Assembly: GCF_023283885.1 (NCBI RefSeq)
Contig: NZ_JAKILA010000010.1
Location: 1 to 64,000, forward strand
DNA length: 64,000 nucleotides
Reading direction: 5' to 3'
Source of the DNA: Shewanella basaltis
Lineage (GTDB): Bacteria > Pseudomonadota > Gammaproteobacteria > Enterobacterales > Shewanellaceae
This document shows positions 47,156-56,174 of this stretch, piece after piece. The position numbers and the translations under genes are program-made. Within the stretch, counting starts at the first letter, position 1; the number at the start of each line of letters is the position of its first letter. The notes beneath the pieces are model-generated. The model was not told the origin of the DNA, made no database searches, and saw only the letters and a list, made by a program, of their open reading frames with translations.

Positions 47156-48808
47156 ATGAAAATAATTAACTATGTTACCCCTCTGATGTCGCTTTGTTTG
47201 GTCGCTTGTCAAACGACAGACAGGCCAGATCCTCAGACGGCAAAGTCAGCGTTGGCGGAGTCAAGACAACAAGCGCAAGCGACAGCTGCGGTCACTCCTC
47301 CACCTGCCGCTATGCCAGCTGAAGTTCAGCGCGAGTTAAATGGCAGTAATGCGCTTGCGTCTGCAAGGGCGCTTCCTGCTGAGCGGCGCTTTGATGTGTC
47401 GGCTAATAATGTTGATGCACGCGTGTTTTTCCCAAGCTTGGTGAAAGATACACCTTTAAGTGTGGCGGTACATCCCGATGTGCAAGGAAGTATTTCGTTA
47501 TCGCTTAAAGCGGTTACCTTGTCTGAAGCCTTGCAAGTTGTAGAAGATATTTATGGCTACGAAGTGAGTCGACAAGGGCGTATTTTACGTGTGTTTCCGT
47601 CAGGGATGCGCACTGAAACCTTCCCATTAAATTATCTGTATATGCAACGTGAAGGCTTATCATTAACGTCGGTAAGCTCTGGACGTATCTCTGATGACAA
47701 CGACAACTCAAATAGCAATAACAATAACAGCAGCAATTCAAGTAGCTCTAACAGTAATAGCAGTAATTCGGGCAGCAATGAACAAAGCAATGGTACGTTT
47801 ATTCGTTCAACGACCAAAACCGATTTTTGGGGCGAGTTACAAGCAACATTAGTGTCGATTATTGGTGAAACCGGTGGTGGTCGCCAAGTGGTTGTTACGC
47901 CGCAAGCAGGTTTAGTGACGATTCGTGCCTACCCTAACGAATTAAGACAAGTGCGTACTTTTTTAAGCACTGCTGAGAGCCACTTACAGCGCCAAGTGAT
48001 CCTAGAGGCTAAAATTTTAGAAGTGACCTTATCAGATGGCTACCAGCAGGGTATTCAGTGGGAAAATGTATTGGGGCATGTGGACAGCACTAATATTGAT
48101 TTTAGTACCTCCGCTGGCCAAGGCCTAGGCGATACCATTTCTTCTGTAATTGGTGGTGTGACTTCGATTAACGTTAAAGGTACAGATTTTAGTACCATGA
48201 TTAGCTTACTCGACACCCAAGGTGATGTGGACGTGCTTTCAAGTCCGCGTGTAACGGCGTCAAATAATCAAAAAGCAGTCATTAAAGTGGGTAATGATGA
48301 ATACTTTGTTACCGATGTGTCGACAACCACTGTGTCATCGACCACGACAGTGACCACGCCTGAGGTTGAGTTAACGCCATTTTTCTCTGGTATTGCCTTA
48401 GATGTGACTCCGCAAATTGATGAAAATGGTAATGTTCTATTGCATGTTCATCCGTCGGTGATTGAGGTACAAGAGCAAACTAAAACCATTCAAATTAGCG
48501 ATTCAAGCCTCGAGTTACCGTTGGCGCAAAGTGAGATCCGTGAGTCTGATACCGTCATTAGAGCCGCCTCGGGTGACGTTGTTGTCATTGGTGGTTTAAT
48601 GAAGAGTGAAAATATCGAAACTGTGTCTAAGGTGCCGTTATTAGGTGATATTCCATTCTTAGGTGAGGCTTTCACTAGCCGCGCTAAATCAAAACAAAAA
48701 ACAGAATTAATTATCTTACTTAAGCCGACAGTTGTGGGTTTAGATACTTGGAAAGATGAGCTTAAACGTTCGCAAGATTTAATTGAACGTTGGTATCCTT
48801 CTAAGTAA
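47156..48808 (+). CDS. mshL: MSHA outer-membrane secretin MshL
   Basis: A 550-residue secretin through which the pilus exits. It is a lipoprotein (LVAC, Cys18). An STN-like N-terminal domain (about 75-155: RFDVSANNVDARVFF...DVQGSISLSL) is followed by an N domain and the C-terminal secretin barrel with VEVQEQTKTI-type and VVIGGLMKSE..VPLLGDIPFLGEAF motifs. A run of about 35 Ser/Asn residues (about 179-213) separates the domains. AGGA lies nine bases before the ATG. Confidence 0.95.
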   Translation: MKIINYVTPLMSLCLVACQTTDRPDPQTAKSALAESRQQAQATAAVTPPPAAMPAEVQRELNGSNALASARALPAERRFDVSANNVDARVFFPSLVKDTPLSVAVHPDVQGSISLSLKAVTLSEALQVVEDIYGYEVSRQGRILRVFPSGMRTETFPLNYLYMQREGLSLTSVSSGRISDDNDNSNSNNNNSSNSSSSNSNSSNSGSNEQSNGTFIRSTTKTDFWGELQATLVSIIGETGGGRQVVVTPQAGLVTIRAYPNELRQVRTFLSTAESHLQRQVILEAKILEVTLSDGYQQGIQWENVLGHVDSTNIDFSTSAGQGLGDTISSVIGGVTSINVKGTDFSTMISLLDTQGDVDVLSSPRVTASNNQKAVIKVGNDEYFVTDVSTTTVSSTTTVTTPEVELTPFFSGIALDVTPQIDENGNVLLHVHPSVIEVQEQTKTIQISDSSLELPLAQSEIRESDTVIRAASGDVVVIGGLMKSENIETVSKVPLLGDIPFLGEAFTSRAKSKQKTELIILLKPTVVGLDTWKDELKRSQDLIERWYPSK

Positions 48809-48827
48809 TGATGGAACATAATTAGCT

Positions 48828-49763
48828 ATGTATTTGCAACACTTTGGCATGGCGCAGCTCCCTTTTACGCTGACGCCCAATACTGGGTTCTTTTTTGGAT
48901 TATCACCCCATGTAGAAGCCTTACAGGTGTTGCAAACCGCATTAGAAACCGGTGAAGGTTTTATCAAAGTGACTGGTGAAGTCGGAACCGGGAAAACATT
49001 AGTTTGTCGCAAGTTATTAAACGATTTGCCGACTCAATACCACTGTGCGTATTTGCCCAATCCTTATTTAACGCCAAAAGAATTGCGTTTTGCAGTGGCT
49101 GCCGAGTTGGGGTTATCTTTGCCAAATAAGCTTGATCAGCAGCAATTAACGCGCTTGATCCATGAACGATTACTCGAGTTAAATCACCAAGGCTTTCATG
49201 TTGTACTGGTATTAGATGAAGCTCAAGCATTGCCTGATGACAGTATTGAAGCATTACGCTTATTTACTAATTTAGAAACTGAAAGTCGTAAGTTGCTGCA
49301 GGTGGTGTTATTTGGCCAGCCTGAGTTAGATGAGCGACTCGCCCAAGCGACGTTTAGGCAGTTACGGCAGCGGATAACCTTTAGCTATCATTTACGCCCG
49401 TTAAGTTGGGATGAAATACGCGCCTATATTCAATATCGATTAGGCGTAGCGGGTTATCAAGGGGCTGATTTATTCAGTGTAAGCGACATTAAGTTATTAG
49501 CTAAAGCCGCTCGCGGCATCCCCCGCTTGGTTAACATATTAGCCCATAAAAGTTTACTGCTTTGTTACGGTGAGGGGCGTCAACGGGTGTCGACCAAACA
49601 TTGCCGCGCCGCTATACGTGACACAGAAGACATTAATTTAACCGAGCGCTCAGGATTCTCACGCTCTAGCATACTGTTGATTATGTTACTGTTAGTCATG
49701 ATGCTATTGTTGGGGTTTATGGATGTTGGCGGTGAGTGGTTGACACGGATAAGTGAGCATTAA
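48828..49763 (+). CDS. mshM: MSHA biogenesis AAA ATPase MshM (ExeA/GspA-like)
   Basis: A 311-residue protein with an N-terminal AAA domain: Walker A GEVGTGKT (50-57), Walker B VLVLDEAQ (about 124-131) and the ExeA-type YLQHFGMAQLPFTLTPNTGFFF start. One membrane segment lies near the C terminus (about 283-300) with a very short periplasmic tail, so it lacks the peptidoglycan-binding part of ExeA. It probably helps the secretin assemble through the wall. Its TAA overlaps the ATG of mshN. Confidence 0.92.
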   Translation: MYLQHFGMAQLPFTLTPNTGFFFGLSPHVEALQVLQTALETGEGFIKVTGEVGTGKTLVCRKLLNDLPTQYHCAYLPNPYLTPKELRFAVAAELGLSLPNKLDQQQLTRLIHERLLELNHQGFHVVLVLDEAQALPDDSIEALRLFTNLETESRKLLQVVLFGQPELDERLAQATFRQLRQRITFSYHLRPLSWDEIRAYIQYRLGVAGYQGADLFSVSDIKLLAKAARGIPRLVNILAHKSLLLCYGEGRQRVSTKHCRAAIRDTEDINLTERSGFSRSSILLIMLLLVMMLLLGFMDVGGEWLTRISEH

Positions 49764-51103
49764 TGAGTGTGATAATAAAAATGCTGCGTGATTTAGAGCA
49801 GCGTCAAAAACCAGAAACGCAGCAGTCTACGGCAACACCTTCTCAATCGCAGGGGGAGTTTGTTCGCCCTCAAGTTCAGTATTACCAAACAGAAAAATCT
49901 CGCTCACCATTGATTATGGCCGGTGTGTGTTTACTGCTATTGATCCCAGCACTTTGGTTTGGTGTGTCAATGTATCAGGAAGCCGAACCATCGTTAGCAC
50001 CGGCAATTGCTGAAGTAAATACGTCAGACACACTCGCGCTCAGTGCCACCGACAACGCTGTAGATTCACCAGCTCAATCAATTACTCAGCCGCAAACTGA
50101 TGTGCCAGCGTTAGAACAAACCAGCCGCACAGCCAGTGTTGAAGCGCCTACCGATAATGCTGTAGCCTCAGAAGCTGTGGTTAATACGCTCGGTAATGGT
50201 GCTGCGAGTGACACCCCGTTAACGGTGAGTAAAGACCCGTTGAATGAGCCAGAGGCCGGAGCGGTTGATTCACAAGATAACTCAGTGGTACTTGCCTCTA
50301 ACGAGTCTAATGCCACAAAGCAAACGGCTCAAATCGAGGTTGCAGCCACAGAAACCCCTAACGTGGTTAGCGATAGCGATGCCTCTGTGGTTGCTGTAAC
50401 GCATAACACACCTGCCAAAACATCACCTGATAATGTCTCTAACGCTAATATTGGTTCTGGGCAGGTTGCCGCTGGTTCTGCAGGGGCTGCGAACAGCATG
50501 ACGGTTAAAGAGGTTGTTCTTAGTAAAACACAAATGGCGCAATTACAGTACCGTAAAGCGATAGAGGCCGAAAGTGCACAAAACGTCGATGATGCGGCCA
50601 GCTTTTATTTAGAAGCCATTATTTTACAACCAAACTTACATAAAGCACGTAAACAGCTAGTGGCCATTTACTATGCTCAAAATAATACCACCACTGCAAT
50701 GCGCTTATTAGAAAGTGGTATTAGTATGTTTCCACAAGAGTGGGAGTTTTATGTCATTTTGTCGCGGATCCAAACCGAGGTAAAAGCTTTTGATCGTGCA
50801 GGTATGACGTTGGCGAGCATTCCAGATAATTCAAGTTGGGCTCGAGACAAGTGGGTCGCTCAAACTGAGCTGGCACAAAACACGCAAGATTTTATACTGG
50901 CAGAACAAGCGTACCGTAATTTATTAAAGAGCGAATCGACTCAAGCTCGCTGGTGGATGGGGCTGGGTTTTGCGTTAGACTCACAACAAAAATACATCCC
51001 GGCAGCTCAAGCTTATCGTTCTGCACTAAGCTATGAAGGATTGTCGACGTCTGCCATGAATTTTATTGAAACCCGATTAGCTCAGCTAGGAGAAAACCGA
51101 TGA
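49763..51103 (+). CDS. mshN: MSHA biogenesis TPR protein MshN
   Basis: A 446-residue bitopic protein: short cytoplasmic start (SVIIKMLRDLEQRQ), one membrane segment at about 50-70, a long Ala/Thr/Ser/Val-rich low-complexity periplasmic stretch (about 75-250) and C-terminal TPR repeats (about 255-440: YRKAIEAESAQNVDDAASFYLEAI and further units). The TPR part would act as a scaffold around the secretin. It overlaps mshM and mshE by a few bases. Confidence 0.9.
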   Translation: MSVIIKMLRDLEQRQKPETQQSTATPSQSQGEFVRPQVQYYQTEKSRSPLIMAGVCLLLLIPALWFGVSMYQEAEPSLAPAIAEVNTSDTLALSATDNAVDSPAQSITQPQTDVPALEQTSRTASVEAPTDNAVASEAVVNTLGNGAASDTPLTVSKDPLNEPEAGAVDSQDNSVVLASNESNATKQTAQIEVAATETPNVVSDSDASVVAVTHNTPAKTSPDNVSNANIGSGQVAAGSAGAANSMTVKEVVLSKTQMAQLQYRKAIEAESAQNVDDAASFYLEAIILQPNLHKARKQLVAIYYAQNNTTTAMRLLESGISMFPQEWEFYVILSRIQTEVKAFDRAGMTLASIPDNSSWARDKWVAQTELAQNTQDFILAEQAYRNLLKSESTQARWWMGLGFALDSQQKYIPAAQAYRSALSYEGLSTSAMNFIETRLAQLGENR

Positions 51104-52860
51104 AACCAAAGTTAAAGATGCGCTTAGGTGATCTTCTGGTGCAAGAGCTCATTATTACCGAAGCACAATTGCAGCAAGCACTGACAGAGCAGCGTAATAG
51201 TGGTAAAAAACTTGGCCGCACGCTAATTGATTTAAAGAGTATTACTGAAGATCAATTACTCCAATTTTTATCTCAACAGCTTAACCTGCCATACCTTGAT
51301 ATTAGCCGTAGACCCATTGCCGCCGAGGTGGTCAATATTCTTCCGGAAGTGCAAGCAAGGCGTTATCGTGCACTGGTTGTTGAAAGCGGCGCTGATCATG
51401 TATTGATTGCCATGAGCGATCCTGCTGACTTACAGGCGATAGATAATTTAGAGCTACTAGTTGCTCCCAAGCAATTAATGCTTGCCGTTGCCCCAGAGCA
51501 GCAGCTATTAGACGCATTTGATAATTTATATCGCCGTACGGGGCAAATTGCTGAAATTGCCGGCAAGCTTGAAGAAGAATATGCCGCTGATGACATGTTT
51601 GACCTCAGTAGTTTGACAGAAGGCGATGCAGATAACGAAACCACAGTGGTTAAGTTGTTGCAGTCTATTTTTGAAGATGCGGTGCAAATGCGCGCATCGG
51701 ATATTCATATTGAACCTGGTGAAAAGGTATTACGTATTCGCCAACGTATTGATGGTCAATTACATGAAAATACATTAAGCGAAGTCAATATAGCCTCGGC
51801 TTTAGTGCTTCGGCTTAAGCTAATGGCTGGACTCGATATTTCTGAAAAACGTATGCCGCAAGATGGGCGTTTTCATATTGAAATTAAAGGTCATAAAATT
51901 GATGTGCGTATGTCGACCATGCCTATTTATCATGGCGAATCTGTGGTGATGCGTTTGTTAGATCAAACCACAGGCTTGCGTACCCTTGATGAAACCGGTA
52001 TGCCACCACACATCGTGGCGCGTATTCGTAAACAAATTAAACGTCCTCACGGCATGTTATTAGTTACCGGGCCAACAGGTAGCGGTAAAACCACAACTTT
52101 GTACGGTATTTTAAGTGAGTTAAACACGCCTGATAGAAAAATCATTACCGTAGAAGATCCGGTGGAATATCAGTTACCGCGTATAAACCAAGTGCAAGTT
52201 AATCACAAAATTGGTTTAAACTTTTCTAATGTACTGCGTACCACCTTACGCCAAGACCCCGATATCATCATGGTAGGGGAAATGCGAGATCAAGAAACCG
52301 TTGAAATTGGCTTGCGAGGTGCATTAACGGGTCACTTTGTATTATCAACCTTGCATACCAATGATGCAGTCACCAGCGCCTTAAGATTACTTGATATGGG
52401 CGCGGCAAGTTATTTGGTTGCCAGCGCTTTGCGCGTGATTATTGCCCAGCGATTAGTGCGCCGAGTGTGCAATAACTGTGCTGTGGATTATCAACCTACA
52501 GCAGCAGAGCGTAGCTGGTTGTCTAGTGTGACTAAGCAAGACATTAATGGGGCAAGTTTTAAAATAGGCACAGGTTGCCAAACCTGTAACGGCTCTGGGT
52601 ATCGTGGCCGTATTGGTATTTTTGAAATTTTAGAACTAGATGAAAACATGATTGATGCCATGCGTACGGGTAATCCACAAGATTTTGCCCGCGCAGCGGT
52701 GCGCAGCCCTAACTTTATTCCGCTCGCACACTCGGCAATGGAGTATTTATTTCAAGGCACCACCACCCTAGAAGAGGTGGCTAAGTTAGTTGAAGATGTC
52801 AGTGAGTCAAATATGGCATTATCAACAGACTTGGTTAATCAGCCTAGCACCGAGGCGTAA
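51100..52860 (+). CDS. mshE: MSHA pilus extension ATPase MshE (c-di-GMP-responsive type)
   Basis: A 586-residue secretion ATPase. Walker A is GPTGSGKT (about 324-331); the Asp box and Walker B (IIMVGEMRDQETVE) and a zinc tetracysteine (CNNC, CQTC) follow. The N-terminal domain carries the MshEN motif: RLG at 8-10, hydrophobics at the expected places and Gln31, then a second half starting KLG with a closing Gln. MshE of V. cholerae binds c-di-GMP through this motif. Its ATG overlaps the mshN stop and has TAGGAG upstream. Confidence 0.96.
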   Translation: MKPKLKMRLGDLLVQELIITEAQLQQALTEQRNSGKKLGRTLIDLKSITEDQLLQFLSQQLNLPYLDISRRPIAAEVVNILPEVQARRYRALVVESGADHVLIAMSDPADLQAIDNLELLVAPKQLMLAVAPEQQLLDAFDNLYRRTGQIAEIAGKLEEEYAADDMFDLSSLTEGDADNETTVVKLLQSIFEDAVQMRASDIHIEPGEKVLRIRQRIDGQLHENTLSEVNIASALVLRLKLMAGLDISEKRMPQDGRFHIEIKGHKIDVRMSTMPIYHGESVVMRLLDQTTGLRTLDETGMPPHIVARIRKQIKRPHGMLLVTGPTGSGKTTTLYGILSELNTPDRKIITVEDPVEYQLPRINQVQVNHKIGLNFSNVLRTTLRQDPDIIMVGEMRDQETVEIGLRGALTGHFVLSTLHTNDAVTSALRLLDMGAASYLVASALRVIIAQRLVRRVCNNCAVDYQPTAAERSWLSSVTKQDINGASFKIGTGCQTCNGSGYRGRIGIFEILELDENMIDAMRTGNPQDFARAAVRSPNFIPLAHSAMEYLFQGTTTLEEVAKLVEDVSESNMALSTDLVNQPSTEA

Positions 52861-52862
52861 CT

Positions 52863-54077
52863 ATGCCAACGTATCAATATCGAGGTCGTAATGCACAGGG
52901 TAAAGCGGTAACCGCGCAGCTTGAGTCGGCAAGCGAAAGTGCCGCTGCAGATATCTTACTGTCGCGTGGTATTATTCCATTAGAGCTCACTGAGGTTAAG
53001 CCTAAGCAATCGTTTTCGATGGCCTTGTTTAAGAGCAAGGTATCATTAGAAGAACTGCAGATTTTTACACGACAAATGTACTCATTGACGCGTTCTGGTA
53101 TTCCTATATTACGTGCCATAGCTGGGTTGTCTGAAACCACTCACTCTGCACGTATGAAACACGCGTTAGATGATATTTCTGAGCAATTAACCTCTGGTCG
53201 TCCATTATCTTCTGCAATGAATCAACATCCTGATGTGTTTGATTCGTTATTTGTTTCTATGATCCATGTGGGTGAAAACACAGGTAAATTAGAAGATGCT
53301 TTTATTCAGTTATCGCATTATATAGAGCGCGAGCAAGAAACCCGTCGGCGTATTAAAGCGGCAATGCGTTATCCGATTTTTGTATTAATTGCGATAACGA
53401 TTGCAATGGTTATTCTTAATATTATGGTGATACCAAAATTTGCAGATATGTTTTCGCGATTTGGTGCAGATTTGCCCTGGGCGACCAAAATATTAATCAC
53501 CACATCTAATATCTTCGTTAATTATTGGGCATTAATGTTGGCGGTATTGGTGGGGGTAATTCTTGGTGTGCGTTACTGGCATCATACCGAAAAGGGTGAA
53601 AAACAATGGGACCTGTGGAAACTACACATTCCGGTTGTAGGCTCCATTATTGAGCGCTCGACGTTGTCTCGTTATTGCCGAAGTTTTTCAATGATGCTCA
53701 GTGCAGGTGTACCAATGACACAAGCTTTAAGTTTGGTTGCCGATGCGGTCGATAATGCCTACATGCACGACAAAATAGTCGGTATGCGACGTGGAATTGA
53801 GTCGGGAGATTCAATGTTAAGAGTGTCTAATGCCAGTCACTTATTTACTCCTTTAGTGCTGCAAATGGTTGCTGTAGGTGAAGAGACAGGTCAAATTGAT
53901 CAATTATTAAATGATGCCGCAGATTTTTATGAAGGTGAAGTTGATTACGATTTAAAAAATTTAACCGCTAAATTAGAGCCGATTTTAATTGGTTTTGTGG
54001 CTGGTATTGTGTTGATCCTTGCGTTAGGTATCTATTTACCAATGTGGGACATGCTAAAAGTTGTGAAAGGTGGTTAA
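52863..54077 (+). CDS. mshG: MSHA inner-membrane platform protein MshG (PilC/GspF-like)
   Basis: A 404-residue polytopic protein with two GspF domains and three hydrophobic segments, start PTYQYRGRNAQGK and end LILALGIYLPMWDMLKVVKGG, diagnostic of the family. It works with MshE to extract and polymerise pilins. It is shorter than the PilC of the other system, which has a basic N-terminal extension. Two bases separate it from mshE. Confidence 0.95.
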   Translation: MPTYQYRGRNAQGKAVTAQLESASESAAADILLSRGIIPLELTEVKPKQSFSMALFKSKVSLEELQIFTRQMYSLTRSGIPILRAIAGLSETTHSARMKHALDDISEQLTSGRPLSSAMNQHPDVFDSLFVSMIHVGENTGKLEDAFIQLSHYIEREQETRRRIKAAMRYPIFVLIAITIAMVILNIMVIPKFADMFSRFGADLPWATKILITTSNIFVNYWALMLAVLVGVILGVRYWHHTEKGEKQWDLWKLHIPVVGSIIERSTLSRYCRSFSMMLSAGVPMTQALSLVADAVDNAYMHDKIVGMRRGIESGDSMLRVSNASHLFTPLVLQMVAVGEETGQIDQLLNDAADFYEGEVDYDLKNLTAKLEPILIGFVAGIVLILALGIYLPMWDMLKVVKGG

Positions 54078-54109
54078 CTCACCATGTTGATTACACACCG
54101 GACAACACT

Positions 54110-54697
54110 ATGCTAAGTCAACAAAAGGCTGATGATGATTTGCTAAAAGTCTATGGCAAAATGATAGCGATTGTGGTGTTACTGATTGTGTTATCTGTTT
54201 TAGGTGCGCGTTATATTAAGACTGAACCTATTTTGACCAGCCAAGGTTTAGCATTTGAACATAATCGACTTTTAAATGTCTTAGCTATGGTGAAGAGTCA
54301 GTGGCTCACTTCTGGGCGACCTAATAGAATGTTGTTGTCTTGGTATAATGTGGCACCAAAAGTGCTTAATAACTCTGATAGTGATGTAGCGACTGAATCG
54401 TCAAAAAATGGGCAGTTTTCAGCTTCAGCGGCATCAGATAACACCGAAGCGGAGTTAATCGGCACAGACAATTGGATTACATTATCGGCAAAAGGGTGGC
54501 CTATTGTAGACACCTTTGATAATGATGGTTGTCAGCAATTATGGCAGCAGTTATTAGCGACTCGCACAAGTGAGTTAGCGTTGTCTGTGGAGTACCAGGC
54601 TGAAGATAAGGTGTGTCGGTATGTCTCGCCTAATCAATCGAGTTTAAGTTATCAATTGCTCACTGGACGGGTGATATTTTTATCAGCAGAGAAGTAA
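54110..54697 (+). CDS. mshF: MSHA biogenesis protein MshF
   Basis: A 195-residue bitopic protein: short cytoplasmic start MLSQQKADDDLLKVYGKM, a membrane segment at about 20-38 (IAIVVLLIVLSVLGARYI) and a periplasmic part with an NWITLSAKGWPIVD signature seen in MshF proteins. The role is not defined. The start at 54110 gives a normal membrane topology; the frame stays open upstream into mshG, but without similarity. It closes the secretory half of the locus. Confidence 0.85.
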   Translation: MLSQQKADDDLLKVYGKMIAIVVLLIVLSVLGARYIKTEPILTSQGLAFEHNRLLNVLAMVKSQWLTSGRPNRMLLSWYNVAPKVLNNSDSDVATESSKNGQFSASAASDNTEAELIGTDNWITLSAKGWPIVDTFDNDGCQQLWQQLLATRTSELALSVEYQAEDKVCRYVSPNQSSLSYQLLTGRVIFLSAEK

Positions 54698-54712
54698 AAA
54701 AACTATCACTGG

Positions 54713-54721
54713 TGATATAAT
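54713..54721 (+). promoter_or_regulatory. Extended -10 promoter of mshB (pilin operon)
   Basis: TGATATAAT is a perfect extended -10 (TGN-TATAAT). The -35 region is weak, as is usual for this class. It lies in the 103-base mshF-mshB gap, about 80 bases before the mshB ATG, the place where the structural half of the V. cholerae locus is also separately transcribed. Confidence 0.6.
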
Positions 54722-54800
54722 TTTAATAAGCTGCTAATATTATGGAAGTTATAGTAGCGTTAGTGTTTGTAATAAAAACATTTAAAAAGAGTGAGGTACT

Positions 54801-55406
54801 ATGAAATTAAAACAACAAGGTTTTTCATTAATCGAGTTGGTTATTGTGATCGTGATTTTAGGTTTATTAGCTGCGACAGCCATTCCACGCTTTTTAAATG
54901 TAACCGATGATGCAGAAGATGCCAGCGTTGATGGTGTTGCTGGTGGTTTAGCAACCGCAGTGAGTTTTGTTCGTGCACAATGGGAAGTTGACGGCCGTCG
55001 TAATACCAGTGTGGTATTAGATGGAACAACTGTGTCACTTGACACTCGTTTTGGTTTTCCAACGGGTACAACAAATACTAGCGCCACCACAATGACGAAT
55101 GACACTTGCCAAGAAGTCTTTGACTCTGTATTGCAAAATGCACCACGCAATGTACTGTTTAACCAAGATGCAAGCGATCAACGTTATACCGTGCGTGTTC
55201 AAAATGCGGTGGGTGGTTCGTCAACCAGTATTGATGGCGTAACGGTAAACAATCTTGATTTATGTGTTTATCATCAGGTGGCTTCATTAACCTTGAATCA
55301 AGCTAATGGCGTGCCAACACCAACACCAGACCTTTCAACGTCAGGTGCTAAAGGTGTGACATACAATCCAGGTACTGGGCAAGTGGTTGCCTTTAGTAAT
55401 AATTAA
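54801..55406 (+). CDS. mshB: MSHA minor pilin MshB
   Basis: A 201-residue prepilin with a six-residue leader (MKLKQQG) and FSLIELVIVIVILGLLAATAIPRFLNV, the MshA/MshB-type helix with Glu5. It is longer than MshA; the globular part contains two cysteines (DTCQEVF and DLCVYHQ). GAGTGAGG precedes the ATG. It starts the pilin operon and is followed by mshA after 70 bases. Confidence 0.93.
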   Translation: MKLKQQGFSLIELVIVIVILGLLAATAIPRFLNVTDDAEDASVDGVAGGLATAVSFVRAQWEVDGRRNTSVVLDGTTVSLDTRFGFPTGTTNTSATTMTNDTCQEVFDSVLQNAPRNVLFNQDASDQRYTVRVQNAVGGSSTSIDGVTVNNLDLCVYHQVASLTLNQANGVPTPTPDLSTSGAKGVTYNPGTGQVVAFSNN

Positions 55407-55430
55407 TCATTAACAGCCAAGTCGATTACG

Positions 55431-55444
55431 CCATGTTCGCATGG
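55431..55444 (+). promoter_or_regulatory. UUCG hairpin in the mshB-mshA spacer
   Basis: CCATG-TTCG-CATGG is a perfect 5-bp stem with a stable UUCG loop and no T tract, 32 bases before the mshA ATG. It may mark mRNA processing or protect the 5' end of mshA mRNA; the function is a guess. Confidence 0.35.
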
Positions 55445-55476
55445 ATAAAGATTTATTTTAAAAGAGGTTATTTTAT

Positions 55477-55980
55477 ATGCAAAAACAACAAGGTTTTACA
55501 TTAATCGAGCTCGTCGTTGTGATTATTATTCTCGGTATTTTAGCGGTCACTGCCGCGCCTAAGTTTATTAACTTACAAGGCGATGCACGTGTGTCAGCGT
55601 TAAATGGCTTAAAAGCGTCGATTCAAGGTGCAAATACCTTGGTTTATTCTAAAGCGGCACTAGCAGGCTTAGAAAAAAGTTCTACAGCGGCTAATGTTAC
55701 TATTGGGACTGGAACAACTGACGTTGTATCTACGCTATATGGTTACATGGATTCTACGTCAACTAACTTTACCCGTGCATTAGATATCACAGCTCAAGTA
55801 ATTACCGCTCCAACTACAGGTAATGTATCATCAACTGGTGATTGGGCTATTTCAGTTAGCTCAGGTGTTGTTAGTTTTTGGCAGAAAGGTGCACCATATA
55901 CTTGTACTTTTACCTACACACCAGCAACATCGACTACTTTGCCAGTGTATGGTGCGATTCCTGCAGCAACGAGTTGTTAA
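55477..55980 (+). CDS. mshA: MSHA major pilin MshA
   Basis: A 167-residue prepilin: leader MQKQQG, mature start FTLIELVVVIIILGILAVTAAPKF with Glu5, then the MshA-type NLQGDARVSALNGLKASIQGANTLVYSKAA. Two cysteines near the C terminus (CTFTYT and the final TSC) form the D-region loop. It is the expected major subunit of the mannose-sensitive haemagglutinin pilus. AAGAGG precedes the ATG and a strong terminator follows, consistent with high expression. Confidence 0.96.
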   Translation: MQKQQGFTLIELVVVIIILGILAVTAAPKFINLQGDARVSALNGLKASIQGANTLVYSKAALAGLEKSSTAANVTIGTGTTDVVSTLYGYMDSTSTNFTRALDITAQVITAPTTGNVSSTGDWAISVSSGVVSFWQKGAPYTCTFTYTPATSTTLPVYGAIPAATSC

Positions 55981-55994
55981 TATAGACAATTAAT

Positions 55995-56021
55995 AAAACC
56001 TGCTTCGGCAGGTTTTTTTTT
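55995..56021 (+). terminator. Intrinsic terminator after mshA
   Basis: AAAACCTGC-TTCG-GCAGGTTTT forms a 9-bp stem with a UUCG loop followed by a T tract, 15 bases after the mshA stop. It separates the major pilin from the minor pilins mshC to mshQ, which would depend on read-through or on a promoter in 56022-56174 (none clearly seen). Confidence 0.92.
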
Positions 56022-56174
56022 GGGAGTTGATCGCTATGCAAATGCTTACGGCTTAGGTTGCTTTATAAATAAGCAGACAAAATTGGCTGTTTTTGCCATA
56101 CTGGATCAGCTAGTATAAGTCTATGACACTGTTGTAGTTTAAGTTATTGGCGTATCGAAATATCGATTGACGGA

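Noticed and set aside
47632-47817. Leu-rich antisense frame at the MshL Ser/Asn stretch
   Set aside because: It is only the complement of the AGC/AAC repeat run and has no support as a gene.
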